Of a DNA stretch of 22,672 nt, positions 22,589 to 22,672 are shown piece after piece; the stretch's first letter is position 1, and the number at the start of each line of letters is the position of its first letter. This DNA comes from JAJZMY01 sp964604635. GTDB lineage: Archaea; Micrarchaeota; Micrarchaeia; Micrarchaeales; Micrarchaeaceae. A model generated the notes under the pieces. It was not told the DNA's origin, made no database searches, and saw only the letters and a program-made list of their open reading frames with translations. The translations under genes were made by a program, and so were the position numbers. The stretch covers positions 1-22,672 of the forward strand of contig CAZRZO010000012.1 of the NCBI GenBank assembly GCA_964604635.1, given 5' to 3'.

Positions 22589-22672
22589 TTATTGATTATT
22601 AAAAATATTATTCAGAATACTTTATAAAATTTATTTTTTATTAATTAATTATGAAATTACAATAATATTTGA

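Overview
The window is a very AT-rich archaeal chromosome segment. It carries an archaeal-type 16S rRNA gene, the archaeal/eukaryotic ribosomal proteins eS6 and eL14, archaeal-type sugar enzymes (MDR glucose dehydrogenase, gluconate dehydratase, KDG aldolase), mevalonate kinase, TATA-like promoters, a tRNA with an anticodon-loop intron and bulge-helix-bulge (BHB) RNA elements. The strongly diverged 16S (changes at near-universal positions, most of them compensated) and the presence of an archaeal Cas9 both suggest a DPANN lineage of the ARMAN/Parvarchaeota/Nanoarchaeota kind. From memory the Cas9 resembles those reported for ARMAN-1 and ARMAN-4 but is identical to neither. The lineage assignment is inference.

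Layout. (1) 1-3377: a type II CRISPR locus, all on the minus strand. It has a TATA box, a tracrRNA whose anti-repeat matches the array repeat, cas9 directly behind it, and two 37-nt repeats around one 34-nt spacer at the window edge. No cas1, cas2 or cas4 is visible on the interior side; the left side is not seen. (2) 3513-11829: sugar catabolism. A GH15 glucoamylase/trehalase-type enzyme, a metal-dependent cyclase-family hydrolase plus glucose dehydrogenase, a KDG aldolase-gluconate dehydratase pair with two small unknown genes behind, and a divergent IlvD-type dehydratase. Together these read as glucan or trehalose to glucose, glucono-lactone, gluconate, KDG, then pyruvate plus glyceraldehyde (non-phosphorylative Entner-Doudoroff). 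A perfect 58-bp tandem duplication lies in the divergent promoter. (3) 11966-14808: mevalonate kinase, a HAD hydrolase and a MscS channel. (4) 14938-17813: a stand-alone 16S gene with eS6 directly downstream and no 23S or tRNA attached. The 16S contains a 571-nt BHB intron encoding a degenerate LAGLIDADG protein, and its flanks pair into a processing stem with a BHB-like core. (5) 17814-22672: a long AT-rich spacer, a HAD nucleotidase-like protein, an intron-containing tRNA(CAU), and a minus-strand run of a thioredoxin-fold DUF929-like protein, a PAP2 phosphatase, ThiI and eL14.

Two systems deserve most attention. The first is the compact Cas9 locus with one visible spacer and a tracrRNA that runs straight into cas9. 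The second is the 16S gene. It lacks the CCUCC anti-Shine-Dalgarno core (the end reads GAUCACCUAUAA), and several genes here carry GGUGA- or GUGAU-like motifs that fit the AUCACC that remains. It also has base-pair swaps at 18-917, 1404-1497 and 1406-1495 (E. coli numbering), and an intron at about position 1101. Homology calls rest on recognised motifs and remembered family sequences; no database search was run.
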